From Euglena gracilis (Eukaryota > Euglenida > Euglenophyceae > Euglenales), in NCBI GenBank assembly GCA_039621445.1, contig CP154956.1, forward strand, positions 9,733,443 to 9,797,442: 64,000 nucleotides of DNA, given 5' to 3'. The notes beneath the pieces were generated by a model. It did no database searches. It was given only the letters and a program-made list of their open reading frames with translations, and had not been told where the DNA came from. The translations under genes and the position numbers were made by a program. Within the stretch, counting starts at the first letter, position 1. Each line of letters begins with the position of its first letter. Shown here piece by piece: positions 1 to 11,085 of this stretch.

Positions 1-224
1 AAAGATGCCTGCAGTAGGCTGCACCAGCTTCTACGCATTTCACATTGCCATGTTTTGGGGGGGTGCAGCACTATTTGACGCTCGCTTCACCCGGCAGGGG
101 GTGCCGCATTATTTGGACCCGCCGTACTATTGGCCCCGCAGCACTTTTAGGGGGGAGGGGGTTAACATTTGCTGAATTGTCCAGTGACAATTTCCTGGGG
201 AGGTCGGTATTGCCGTCATGGCAG

Positions 225-338
225 TCCCCTGCACGCGCTCTGCGACGAGGACAACGCTGCCAAGGCCCTGGTGGGGATGCAGGCGGCGGGCCAGATGATG
301 GCACTGGAGTCCCCAGTGTACTACCGGGCCGGGCTGCG
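225..338 (+). CDS. Exon: pre-helicase region of NFX1/ZNFX1-like helicase
   Basis: First recognisable exon of the large + strand gene; upstream exons must lie outside the window. After the acceptor gcag the frame reads ALCDEDNAAKALVG and then MMALESPVYYRAGLR. The second part resembles the segment just before the SF1 helicase core of NFX1/ZNFX1-type proteins, where a short acidic-aromatic motif precedes a YF-x-AYRHVL-like helix. The donor is CTGCG/GTTTTC, leaving two bases of a codon. GC-rich codon use contrasts with the poly-G and AT-rich flanks. The assignment comes from remembered family pattern plus gene order, not a search. Confidence 0.6.
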
Positions 339-1700
339 GTTTTCTTAATTCAATTTTTCTCTGTTCAAAATGATTCTCCAATTATTTTTTGCGAAATAAT
401 TTGGAAAATTGTCTATTCAATTTCGACCAAGTTGTGAAGGATTGTAAGGCAGGGATATGTGGGATGCCCTGAGGTCAGGGGGGGGGGGTCCGACCCCAAC
501 AGAAATTGTGATGTGTTCAATTCCAATGTCTATTACTGCGATTCCCATTGCAATATTCGCAAATCGGAAAGAAATCTGGGGAAATGCAATGGGAACTGTG
601 ACATCCACGATCCCATCCTAATTTCTGCTATTCAGATCACAATGCTTGCGATTCTGAGAGGAATTCACAAGAAATTGTCCAAACATGGGGGGGAGTGCGG
701 GGGTCAGACCCCCCTCCTCTCGAAACCACTGACGATATGGGAAAAATTGGTTTAGGAGCCAGCAGAAATTGTTGGAAGAACCTGAATAATGCCCACCACA
801 AATCACAAAAATGAGGATATCGGGGCACAAAAAGAGCATATCGGTTTTTTTCGATTTTAATTGAGGATATGTGTATCGGGGTGTCAATATATCCAAATCA
901 CCTACCTCCCCCCCATGCCTAATGAACACCCTTGCCCAATGAACAGGGGGTGTTCGGACCGTCTAGATTGTCACCATATACTTTATCTACACAGAAACCG
1001 TACCCCAAGCCCAATGAACACCCCCCGTTCGGACCGTCTAGATTGTCACCTAAGTGTGCATTGGGCTTGGGGGGGGGGAGATACCTCTGTACTCGCTGAC
1101 CTGTCACCTAATAAAATTTTCTCGAAATTCTGATGTTTCTCACCAAAATGGATTTTTTTTGAAGGTGAAAAATTGAGGGAACCTCCTTTTTTTAGGTAGG
1201 TAGTCAAGCATAAGTGGCTGAAAATGTCCAAAAATGGCACAAAAAAACCAATAGCTCCAAAAAAGGTTCAAAATTACACAAGAATGACTCAAATTGACGT
1301 AAGTGTGCAAGATTGTGAGAAACGGTTGAAAGTTGCGAAAAAAAAATTTATCAAAAATGGCCAAAAATGACCAAAAAAAGGCCGAAAATGGCTGAAAATG
1401 TCCACAAATGGGCAAAAATGTCCAAAGACAGCCTAAAATGGCCATATGCCCTCAGCCGTGGCCAATTTTTTGTCAACCTGGAGACTACCCCCAGTGTCTG
1501 AACTGTTTTAGCGACCCTCCCCCCCCCCGGTCGGAGACAAACATCAGTGATCTTTGGACAGGGAGGGGTGAGGGGCGTCAGGACCAGCGTTCGATATGAG
1601 GGCAGGTGGGGGGTTCCGACCCCCCTGTTGTGACCGACATGACCCAGGCCAATGAGCTGGGGGGGGGTAGGTCAACAAACAGAACCGCTGCCTGTGAAAG
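339..1700. other. Intron with poly-G tracts and repeat fragments
   Basis: No exon recognised. About 900-1060 holds two copies of a block around TGTTCGGACCGTCTAGATT. 1085-1190 is a dispersed repeat (CTCGCTGACCTGTCACC, then an AT-rich tail with GAAGGTGAAAAATTGAG) that recurs at 29495-29605. Confidence 0.5.
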
Positions 1701-1770
1701 GCCCACGAGCCTGTGATGCGGGTGCTCCAGCGGATGAAGATCACCGCATTTGCGGACGAGTTGCAGTCTG
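1701..1770 (+). CDS. Exon: pre-helicase helix (MRVLQRMKITAFADELQ)
   Basis: Reads HEPVMRVLQRMKITAFADEL, which continues the YYRAGLR helix of the preceding exon and matches the VLRALQRL...FADELV pattern before the helicase core of fungal and protist ZNFX1-like proteins. The donor CAGTCTG/GTGGAAC leaves one base, which joins in phase to the exon at 6846 to form Asp. The acceptor is less certain: AAAG/GCC at 1701 is in the right frame but does not match the phase of the 338 donor, so one boundary is off or a small exon is missing. Confidence 0.6.
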
Positions 1771-2510
1771 GTGGAACTCGAGTACCCTCCCCGCATCCCC
1801 AACCCAGGGCTTTGTCAAGCGGGTTATGCAGTCAGACACGTGTGCGCGCACTCACGCATGCACACTCACGCACACACATGCACATGTGCACTCAAGTGTG
1901 AAACAAAATGCTCTTAAGAACAAAACACTGTATGTATGCATCTGTTTGTCCCAGTTGTCCAAGTCAAAAAAACAAACATTAACAGGATTTAAAGAAAATT
2001 CAGTTTGCCAAAACACCCAGGTCGTTTTATGTGCTCCAACCTCTGGTGAGGGGGTAAAAGGCTGGCATACAGTATGGAGCATTAATGTTCATACACCTCC
2101 AATTTTGTAGGTCATACCCATACCCACAAGGTGGATTTTGGGCGTTTGGCGGAGTCACTGCCTCCACGGCCAGCGTTGACAGGGGGTCTCCACCAAGTGT
2201 CATCAAAAGTAGGCTCCCCAACTGCTACCCACCCAGCATGGACCACCTCCCTGCTTTCCAGGGCGGGGGTTGATTGGGAATTTGGGAGGGGTCGCAAATT
2301 GCAAAACTTGGCTTTCAGGTCTGGCCTCAGTTTTTCAGGGTAAATTGCTGGCTTGGGCACCACTGCGCAGGGAGGTGCCGTGTCAGTGTACACACACCAT
2401 CAGCACAATCCATGGGCTGGCAGAGGCTTTAGGGCTTGCAATTGGGTGGTAACTTGGAGGTGTATGAAAAATAATGCTTCATGCTTCAATGATAATGCTT
2501 CATGTGTATG

Positions 2511-2640
2511 TATGTATGTATGTATGTATGTATGTATGTATGTATGTATGTATGTATGTATGTATGTATGTATGTGTATGTATGTATGTATGTATGTATG
2601 TATGTATGTATGTACGTATGTATGTGTACATATATTATAT
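2511..2640. repeat. (GTAT)n tetranucleotide microsatellite
   Basis: Long run of TGTA/GTAT units, followed by TA-rich sequence to 2750. The long open frames here (YVCM repeats, and YIHT repeats on the other strand) are artefacts of the repeat. Confidence 0.95.
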
Positions 2641-2751
2641 ATGTATGTTGTATGTATGTGTATACACAATTACATATGTATATATGCACAACATATGCAT
2701 ATATATGCATGTATATATATATATATCTATCTATCTATCTATATATCACAT

Positions 2752-3668
2752 ATGGCACAAAGTGGGGCCCCCATACCTAGGGTATGGGGGGGGTATGTGG
2801 GGGGTATGGGGGGGGGGGGGGGGGGGAGGGGGGGGGGGTGGGGGGGGGGGGGGGTGTGGGGGTATGGGGGAAGGGTTTGGAGATGTTTTTGATGAGGTTT
2901 ATGGCCCCTGGAACACTTGCATACGTCGTGGGATTTGACCACAAAGCGCGATTTGGCCACAAAAACAGATCGGTAGACAAGGATGAGGTTATTTTTTTTG
3001 CCGGGGGGGGTGGGGGGGGGGGGGGGGGGAGCACCCCCCCGGGCACTCGAACAGTTGCATACGTCCCGCGATTTGACCGCAAAGCGCGATTTGGCCACAA
3101 AAACAGATCGGTAGACAAGGATGAGGTTATTTTTTTTGCCGGGGGGGGGTCCGGGGGGGGGCGGGAGCCCCCCCCCCGGGCACTCGAACAGTTGCATACG
3201 TCCCGCGATTTGACCACAAAGCGCGATTTGGCCACAAAAACAGATCGGTAGTCAAGGATGAGGTTATTTTTTTGCCGGGGGGGGTCCGGGGGGGGGGGCG
3301 GGAGCCCCCCCCCGGGCACTCGAACAGTTGCATACGTCCCGCGATTTGACCACAAAAGGGTCCAGGAGGCCAAAACAAAAAAAAAAAAAAAAAAAACAAA
3401 AAACGCTTTCCTTTCCTTCCCTCCCTCCGTCGTGACACCTCACGGGGGGTTCTCCCACCACTCTTCCCCACAAACCTCTTTGTTCCCTTCGTTCTTTCCC
3501 TCCGGGCAAAAACAATTTTTGGGGGTTATGGGGGGGGGGGGTAATTGGGGGGGTATGGGGGGGGGTATGGGGTGGGGGGGTGTTTTAAAATTTTTTAAAT
3601 TTACAACTATGTTGTTTTTTTTATATTTTTTCTGGGGGGGGTATTGGGGGGGCCCCACCTTTTGTGCC
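2752..3668. mobile_element. Inverted-repeat element in TATA-rich DNA, carrying a 137-bp tandem array
   Basis: The left end reads ATGGCACAAAGTGGGGCCCC. The right end (3645-3668) is its inverse apart from one extra base and some C-run differences. Both sides abut (TA)n sequence, so the target was probably TA. The centre is G/C homopolymer plus a tandem array. It resembles two other ATGGCA-starting elements at 36973 and 37543. Confidence 0.6.
2908..3362. repeat. 137-bp tandem repeat, about 3.3 copies
   Basis: The segment GTTGCATACGTCCCGCGATT recurs at about 2917 (diverged), 3053, 3190 and 3327, a period near 137 bp. Each unit also holds a conserved block with AGATCGGTAG and GATGAGGTTAT, then a variable poly-G/poly-C tract. 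Copies two to four are nearly identical outside the homopolymers. Confidence 0.85.
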
Positions 3669-4174
3669 CTGGACTCTATATATATATATATATATATATT
3701 ATATATCTCTCTCTCTCCTCTCTCTCTCTTCTCTCTCTCTCTCTCTCTCTCCATACATACATGTACATACATATATATGGTCCGGGGGGGCAGTAGTTAA
3801 ATAGGACGGTCAGTCGGGCGTCTTGATTCTTGATTCGCCTGTGTTTTGCACTCCCCACCGGATAAAGGGTGGTATAGCAGGCCCACTCCCGGTATAGAGT
3901 CGGGGTTTGGGTTATTTGAAGGATAGGGTTGGGGTTACAGTTGGGTTTAGGGCTGTCGTTGAGCAAGGGATCAGGGATAGGGTTGGGCCATATTGTAAAG
4001 GCTCGGCCGACATTTGGCCTACGTTTTGACCTAAACTTGGCTTAATTTTATGCCTCATTTTGGCAAAATGGCCTGCTAATCCAAATCTGCCCCTAAAAAT
4101 AACGGGAAACACTGAAAAAAAAAATGCCATCAAAATCTCCAATCAGCTTGCATTTAAGAAGATGGACCCCAGCC

Positions 4175-4592
4175 CAGGGTTTGATATAAGGAGGGCGTAC
4201 ATGGTTTAGGTGGGGGGGGGGTGTCCCCCCCCCCTCCTGGCCCGCAGGGGGGGGTCCGGACCACCCCCCCCACCTGCCAGGGGGGTCCGGACCAACCCTC
4301 GGGGGGGTTCCCGGGACCCCCCCCAAAAAGGGTCAATTTTTTCCTCCGGCGCTTTGCGCCGAAAATTTTTTGCATTTTTGGCACATTTTTGCCCAAAAAG
4401 TGCCCAAAATGGCACTTTTGGTCGTTTTGGGGGGTCAAAAATTTTCGGCCCGGCGCTTTGCGCCGGGCCGAAATTCAGTAACCCAGACCGCGCACCTGTT
4501 TAGGTGGGGGGGGGGTGTCCCCCCACCCCCCCCCTCCTGGCCCGCAGGGGGGGGTCCGGACCCCCCCCCACCTGTCCTTATATCGAACCCTG
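4175..4592. mobile_element. hAT-like non-autonomous element, TSD CCCCAGCC
   Basis: Terminal inverted repeats start CAGGGTTTGATATAAGGA; the right end is its inverse with one mismatch. Both flanks (4167-4174 and 4593-4600) are the identical 8-mer CCCCAGCC. An 8-bp duplication with CAGGG ends is characteristic of hAT transposons. The interior is non-coding, with poly-G/C and two copies of the GGCGC...GCGCC hairpin at about 4347 and 4446. A 124-bp relative lies at 39018. Confidence 0.85.
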
Positions 4593-6480
4593 CCCCAGCC
4601 TCCTGTCTAATCACTGCCCTGCCCCGGGGGGAGGGGGCAGTGGTTAGAGGCTGCTGCATATGTTTATATACATATACACCTACATGCGCATGAATACGTA
4701 TATACATATGTGTTTGTATACATAAGATATGCATACATATTTTAAATGCATGTATCTGCATGTAAATGTATGTATATACCATGTGTACATACATAAAAAA
4801 AATACATATGTACATACATTGGAATACTGGAATGAACGACCGAGGATGGCATTGTTGAAGAAAGTTGTTTGGCGACTCCCTGCCGCCGAGCTTGCCCCGC
4901 AATGCCCGATGCCCCCCAGAAGCCTTCGAAGCGGTCGGCCTCCCTGAAACGGCCGGCTGGTGTGTGGCCGACCTCGGCTGCAAAGCACCCAGGCAGCCTC
5001 TTTGGCATTTGGCCAGCAAAAGCAGGGGGGAGTTACTTGAAAACCACGTTTGCTTTTTTTCCCATATCATCTGGGGCAAAGTTGGGCCTCCATTTCCACC
5101 AATTTTTGCGCCAATTTTCCAGATTTTGAACTGTATGTGTGGCATGTGGAACACATGTGCACCTCAAATGTCACCCTGATCCTGAAAATAGCCCAACCTT
5201 CATCCTGATCCAATAAAAATCCCGAAATACAAGGCCGTATAGCACTTTTCTCGGGAGGTGTAAACCAGGGCTGTTTAACTCCATTAAATTACCCAACACT
5301 TGGAAAACCTGAAGTCTTTAAGGGAAAAATTTTGCTGTGTTTTCTTTGGACCACAATTTAAGGACTTTGACACAGCCAACAGTCAACAACCGAGTCTGGG
5401 GCTCGAACGTGGTTGGGAAGAAAATCGAAAACCATAATTTTTTTGGTGTTTATGGTGGGTGGGATCAGCATTCAACATGTTTCCTGATTTCGACCTCTTT
5501 TTGCAGAACAGTCGGATTTTGGCTATTTTTCTTTTGGATTTTATTGCTGGGTAAGCAGATTTTATTTGAGGATCGCCCTGTTTAAAAAGGGGTCAGGCTG
5601 ATTTTTAAAGACGGCAGCACTCCCCACTCCGGGTTGGCATTATTTAAGAGCCACCACCCACCCTCCCACAACAAAGTCGCTGAAGCTCAACAATGACCAC
5701 TTTCACATGAAAGGTTGACCTGCCATGCCCCCCCCCAGAGCCCCCCCCCCCCCCCCGGACGCCTCTCGCACTGTACGCTGTGAGGGCGCGGCAACCCCGG
5801 GGAGGGCAGCCAAACAGTTTTGGGTCGGGTAACTGCCTGGCAATGGCTGCCGCCGCCGCTTCGGCGGGGGGCAGCCCACTGAAGTGCGGCGATCGAATCC
5901 TGGACCAGAGGGTGATGCGTAGGTGGTTTATCCCGAACTGGTAAGCAGTTTAGTTTAGTTACCCCCCCCCCCCGAAATGAAATGCGTCTCGACCGCCCCC
6001 CAACGGCCAAGTGGATCTGGGCCGACCACAAAACAGGGACCCTCAGAAAGGTCGAGTTTTCCTCATCGTTTCATACAGTTTTTTAAAAGGCATTTTTAAT
6101 CCTTTTTTGCCAAAAATCCCCCAAAAGCTCTGGTCGCAGAAAGTGTGGGTCGTTTTGACAACGCCACAATTTAATTTGGTGGTGGGCTTCCAATCCTCCT
6201 ATTCAAACCAAGAGATTGAATTCCGCCCCCCCCCCCCGCCCCCAGCCACTCCCACCTGCCTTTCCATCGCGCCCTGCCTCAGATCCCACACAGGCCCAAG
6301 CAGTCGCTCATGTGTTAGACAACCGCATTCCCTGGGTGCTCCACACCCCGCTTCGTACAACCATTGTGTTTATTGTTGCCCACTTTGATACCCCTGATAC
6401 CAAGTCTGCAAATTTGCTTTTGGTGTATCGCAAGCTTTTGGTGTGTTCGCAGAAGCGTCTTTCCTGCCGGTGACCAGGCA
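4593..6480. other. Intron, no exon recognised
   Basis: Contains TGTA/CATA-rich sequence (4660-4830) and poly-C blocks (5730-5990, 6220-6245). No splice-bounded reading frame was found that continues the helicase. Confidence 0.45.
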
Positions 6481-6481
6481 C

Positions 6482-6610
6482 CTACGGCCGACCAGGGCCG
6501 ACCAGGGCCGACCAGGGCCGACCATGGCCGACCAGGGCCGACTTGGTTTTCAGGACCCCCGTAGGTGGGGGTTCCGACCAGGGCCGACCAGGGCCGACCA
6601 GGGCCGACTT
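6482..6610. repeat. 10-bp tandem repeat (GGCCGACCAG)n, interrupted
   Basis: About ten copies of GGCCGACCAG in two blocks. The same unit recurs at 7748-7798 in a neighbouring intron, about five copies. A second decamer (GATGCTGGGC)n follows at 6683-6735. Confidence 0.9.
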
Positions 6611-6845
6611 GCATGTGGTTGGCCGACCGAAGGGGAATGGATGAAGGAATTCGGCAGCTTTCCTTCTGGAACAAGCACCTCTGATGATGCTGGGCGATGC
6701 AGGGCGATGCTGGGCGATGCTGGGTGATGCTGGATTTTTGGAGACAGAGGTGGGGTTCCGATGCTGGGCGACGCTTTTTTTTTTGGATGGCTGAAGTGGG
6801 GTCCATATTTGGGCTTATACTGCTGGGTACACCCTCCCTCCGCAG

Positions 6846-6925
6846 ACCACTCCAGCCTGCCCTTCATGTCTGCCCGTGCCTCTGCCTCTGCTGCCATGCT
6901 GGACCTCTCCGTCCCCCTCCGGGAG
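6846..6925 (+). CDS. Exon: pre-helicase block (PFMSAR...MLDLSVPLRE)
   Basis: After CCCTCCGCAG the frame reads DHSSLPFMSARASASAAMLD and then LSVPLRE. The DLSVPL end resembles the YDLSVL block that lies between the FADEL helix and Walker A in ZNFX1-like helicases. Entry phase fits the 1770 donor. The exit at GGGAG/GTGTGT is phase 0 and fits the exon at 7388. The frame stays open to 6979, just before a CAG, so a longer exon is possible. Confidence 0.6.
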
Positions 6926-7387
6926 GTGTGTGACTCCCCTGGAGCCGAAGGTATCGTGCCCCTGCTGCATACCTGCGTACAGCCTCCACATTGGTGCTTG
7001 CTTCGTACCTGAGTCGACGATGTTCCTCCCTGGCTCGTCTGGCCTTCCCTGAGTGACTCCCTGGAGTGGATACTTTGGTGGGAGAGGGAGGTTATGGGGG
7101 GAATCTTAAGTTGTGGGATAAATGGGCGACTGTAGTTGCGGTTGTAGGCATGTGCATGATCATGTGCATCCGTGGATGCTTGTAGGGCATGTGAATCCGA
7201 GAATGCGCATGTGCGCATGTGTAGGGTGCGCATACTGCGCCTTTGGAAGGATTGGCATCCAACGAGCCGCGAATTTAATACACAAAGTCGCGAGTTGGAT
7301 GTCGAGGAAGGTTGGTTGGAGGCCAAGAAGCGGGACCCCCGGGAAGTGTGACCCCCAAAGGCTTTTGCTGACTAGCCTCTCCTTCAG

Positions 7388-7487
7388 TGGAGGAAGCTGC
7401 GTGGTCGGGAGAAGCACGACTGGCAGTGGTTGCTGCTGCTGGAGAGGCAGCGGTGGGACCGGCTGGAGGAGCTGTGGGTGCTGGAGG
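7388..7487 (+). CDS. Exon: Trp-rich helical segment before Walker A
   Basis: A strong acceptor (CCTCTCCTTCAG) and donor (GAGG/GTGAGG) bound a frame reading WRKLRGREKHDWQWLLLLER, then QRWDRLEELWVLE. The composition is helical and amphipathic. It lies between DLSVPL and the Walker A exon. I do not recognise the exact block; order, splice sites and codon use support coding. Exit phase (one base) does not match the next exon at 8207, so one boundary is uncertain. Confidence 0.55.
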
Positions 7488-8206
7488 GTGAGGTGGCCGT
7501 GTTTGCAGTACCCTTCCAGTGCCCCTATTGTATTTGTGTGCCTGAATTTTGGTCTTCGGTTATAGGGTATTATTGGATTGCAGGGCGATGCAGGGCAATG
7601 CGGGGCCCAAAGGGGTGGGTGACCGAAGGTGCTTGCCAATGGAGGCCTTATGGGGCACTTCCTTTTGATCTTGGCGAGACAATTCAGAAAATCATTGCAT
7701 CCCTGCACATTTTTCTGTGGCGGATACCCCCACCTATGGCCGACTATTTGCCGACCAGGGCCGACCAGGGCCGACCAGGGCCGACCAGGGCCGACCAGAG
7801 CACCAAAATGGGAAGTGACCATAGGTGCCTGCCGGTGACAGTTGCACAGGGACAAGTGACACAGAGTTCAGGCGGAGGGCTTATGGTCGCTTGCTTTTTT
7901 TTAAGCATTATTCATTGGCACGTGATTCTGGAAGGATATCATTTCCCCCCTCTTGTTTATGTGGTTAGTGTGTGTGTGTGTGTTGTGCATGGGCATGTGC
8001 GTGTGTGTGCATTTGCATGGTATGCGTGCGGCGTCTGATGTCAGCAATATTTTATTTGGGACTTTCCTTTTTTTTGTTTTTTTTTTTTTTTCCTTCTTTT
8101 TATTGGTGGTTCTTTTGACCCGTTTTTTTCTTTTTTTTTTTTTTTGTGGCTTTTTTTTGCTGTTTGTGCTCTTGGCAACCTTCATTTCAATGCCGTTGAT
8201 GGACAG

Positions 8207-8320
8207 GGGACTCAGCCCCTGGCCCTCATCCAAGGACCCCCAGGCACGGGGAAGTCCACCGTGGGTGTCCTGCTGGTGAAAATGCTCCGTTGCCTATACC
8301 CCGAGCCCCGCATCCTGATC
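8207..8320 (+). CDS. Exon: helicase Walker A (motif I)
   Basis: Encodes GTQPLALIQGPPGTGKST and continues VGVLLVKMLRCLYPEPRILI. GPPGTGKS is the SF1 ATP-binding P-loop; PLALIQ before it and PRILIV after it match the NFX1/UPF1-type helicase core. The acceptor GATGGACAG follows a long T-rich tract without another AG. The frame is also open upstream from 8171 (LGNLHFNAVDGQ), which resembles the LNxSQxxAV Q-motif, so the real exon may start at 8171. The donor ATC/GTGCCC is directly followed by a CAGGGCTTTTTTTT sequence typical of the local transposon ends. Confidence 0.9.
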
Positions 8321-8345
8321 GTGCCCAGGGCTTTTTTTTGTCTGT

Positions 8346-8422
8346 GTGCATGTGTTGTGTTTAGTCTGTTTGTGTTGTGTTTGTGTGTGTGTGTTGTGCG
8401 TGTTGTGTTTGTGTGTCTGTGT

Positions 8423-8485
<63 letters not shown>

Positions 8486-8530
8486 GTGTTATGTTATGTT
8501 ATGTCTGTGCGTGTGTGTGTTTCTGTGCAT
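8346..8530. repeat. (TG)n-rich microsatellite
   Basis: Interrupted TG/TGTGTT run in the intron after the Walker A exon. Confidence 0.95.
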
Positions 8531-9298
8531 GTGCGGTTCTGCGGTTCACCCCCCCCCCTGAAGTTGTCGTCCGTACTGGCGGCTGATTTGCAATGTTGGA
8601 TAATAGTTAAAAACGCTCCAAATTCCAGATGGGGGAATACCCAAGGCATCCGGCGCTTTGAGCAGAAGGGCAGATATGCCTTTATTGATGGGCATTCATT
8701 CATTCGTGCATTCATTTTCAACGGTTCTGGGTGTAAAAGATCAACGATTGCACCAAATTAGACCCTCCATTTCCTCTGGGGGTTAATGGGATCTGGTTTG
8801 CTTGGCCGAAGGGGGGGTTGTTATTTCATACCCCTTATCGCATAGACACGGGGGATTCTCAGTCAATTAATTATGATTGGCATTTTTCCTCTACAATGAG
8901 TCATACACCACATATACACATCTTCTCGCAGGACGTGAGAAATGTGTTTCTTCCATCAGTCAAATGTGCAACTCCAGGTCCTGAAGGGCACTCTGCACTC
9001 TTCTTACTCAGTGCATTTATGCTCTTTTTATTTGCTCCAGCCAGCACTCCCAGAATGATTGTCGACCCCCCCTGCTTGGGCCACCCAATTGGAGCATTTT
9101 TTTTTAAAAAAGCCTCTCGCTGCATCTTACAAGAACCACATCCTGAACGAGATGCTGACATCACTACTGTAGCCGCTCCAAACCGGTCAAACCCTTTTGA
9201 GCAACTTCCAGATACTGAGTGGGGGGGGGGGATTAGGATGGGAGGCTGTTTGAATTGGAATCCCTCAGCCAGCATCTGAACCCAGGCTGAGTTTCAAG

Positions 9299-9406
9299 GT
9301 GCTGCCGGCCCACATCCAACTGGCAGGCATTTGGTGCATGATCGACAGGAAACTGGTGAAAAGGGATGGGGAAAGTGATGTCCTCGACAGCTTGTTTCAA
9401 CGGACA
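9299..9406 (+). CDS. Exon: helicase motif Ia (VLPAHIQLAGIW)
   Basis: After the acceptor TTTCAAG the frame reads VLPAHIQLAGIWCMIDRKLV. Joined to the previous exon it gives RILIVLPAHIQLAGIW, the position of motif Ia (hydrophobic beta strand, then P/T-x-x-A-x-D-x-L) in SF1 helicases. Phase 0 matches the 8320 donor. The frame runs to a TGA at 9419; possible donors are at 9348, 9366 and 9407, and I placed the end at ACA/GTTAGT. The 3' boundary is therefore uncertain. Confidence 0.6.
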
Positions 9407-9535
9407 GTTAGTGCCTGCTGAGAAGTGAGCAACATCCAGGGGGTTTCCTTAAGAGGTGACCCTACTCCAGGGGGGTCCACTCACCACACAGCAAACTGGG
9501 CCAGAAGCGAAGCTAGCGCCGTCCATAACAGGCCC

Positions 9536-10270
9536 CACCCCGGGGGGGGGGGGGAGGTGCCTGCCTGGGCAGGCACCCAAAGCCCCCCCCACCCCGCCCC
9601 CCTCGGGGGGGGGGGGGGGGCACACCGCCAGAAGTGCCCCAGCACAGCGCCGGGGTGCCAAAAATGGCTTTTTTCCCCTCGGTGCAGGCCGAAATCCGAC
9701 CCCCCCCCCTGGGGGGGGTAGTGCCTGCCTGGGCAGGCACTCATAGGCAGGGGGGGGGGCGACCACCCCCCACCCCTGCATGGTGGGTGTGGGGGGGGGG
9801 GGTCGGCCACCCACCCCACCTCTTACCGTATTTCCAGGAGCACCAATTTTTGGACCCAAAAATTTTTTTCCGGCGCCTTCGGCGCCAGGTGTGTTTTGAC
9901 CCATTTTGGGACCCAAAATAGAAGGCCCCCAAAAGCCCCCAAATCCCCATTTTTTCAGACCTTCCAAAATTTCAACATTTTCTCAAAATTTTGATTTTGA
10001 GAGGTTTTTGAAGCAAAGATGCCATTGAAAATCAAAAAAATTCAAAGAAAGAATGCCAGTGAATTTTGATTGTGCCAATATTTTTGACCTGCCTTTTTTT
10101 TCAGCCCCCTCCTAAAAACTACAAATTTCCAAACCTGAAATTTTTGAGATTTTTTGTGAAAAAATGTGGTTTTCCATCAAAAAATCATGTATTTTGGGTT
10201 CATTTTTCAAAAAAAAAATTCAAAAAATTTACCCAGCCGGAATCCCCATTCTCTCAAAATTGGTGAAAAT
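9536..10270. repeat. Dispersed repeat blocks in intron
   Basis: 9540-9830 holds poly-G/C sequence with copies of GTGCCTGCCTGGGCAGGCAC, a motif found inside hAT-like elements at 30.4 and 36.1 kb. 9835-10270 is an AT-rich repeat (ACATTTTCTCAAAATTTTGA and onward) that recurs twice within the element at 19865-21188. Confidence 0.7.
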
Positions 10271-10739
10271 GCTGTGGTGGGCCACCAGGCCTTTCCGTTC
10301 TGCCCTGTCCCCCCCCCCCCGGCGGAGGTTCCACTGAAACAAAGCTGGGATAAAAAAACAAAACGGGATAAAATATGGCCAAAAATAGCATCTTTGGGGA
10401 TTTTCTTTTTTAGCCTCCGAATTTTGACTGAAAAATCCAAAGCAGCTGGATTTGGGCTTTTCTGTCTGTTTTCGGGGTACCAGTCGGGTCCAGCTGCCTG
10501 GGCTGCCAGCCGGCTGGACCCCCCCCCCCGGGCCCTCCAAGGGGACCAGCCGGCACCTTTTTCCCAGCCAGCAACTTAAGGGTCCCTCCGGGTTCTTAAG
10601 AAAACCAGATAGTGCTGAGCTCTTTTCATGCCTGATGATGCCAGGCAGCCTGGCCCGCCTGGCTCGGCGGTCCGGCACGGGCGCGCAACTGGCCCTGGAG
10701 GTTCTTGCGGGGTGATGGACAGTCCCCGCAGCATTATTT

Positions 10740-11085
10740 TAACTATGTCCAACGACCCCCCTATGTCCAATGACCACCCCCCCCCGGTCAGAGGACACCT
10801 TTTCGGAGGTTTGACAAAATTTTTGGTCCCGGTGTGAAGCGCCGGGACGAAAAATTTTGCCCAAAAATTGGCCAAAGATTTGGCCAAAATGCCATTTTTA
10901 ACACTTTTTTGGACAAAAATTTGTCAAAATTGCCCAAAATTTTCGGCGCGAAGCGCCGGAAGGGAAAATTTGGGCATTTTTGGGTGGGTAGGGACCCGAG
11001 TACCCACCAACTTTCTTTTGACCCCATGTCCAACGACCACCCCCCCCGGTCAGAGGACAGAGGTTACCGGTCATTGGACATAGGG
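10740..11085. mobile_element. Inverted-repeat element with TGTCCAACGACC-type ends
   Basis: Starts CTATGTCCAACGACC and ends GGTCATTGGACATAG, nearly perfect inverse copies, with internal GGTCAGAGGACA motifs and the hairpin GGCGCGAAGCGCC at about 10945. A second copy spans 44819-45114. No clear target duplication seen. Confidence 0.6.

Noticed and set aside
2353-2938. Cys-Met-Tyr-Val repeat protein
   Set aside because: Translation of the (GTAT)n microsatellite and poly-G.
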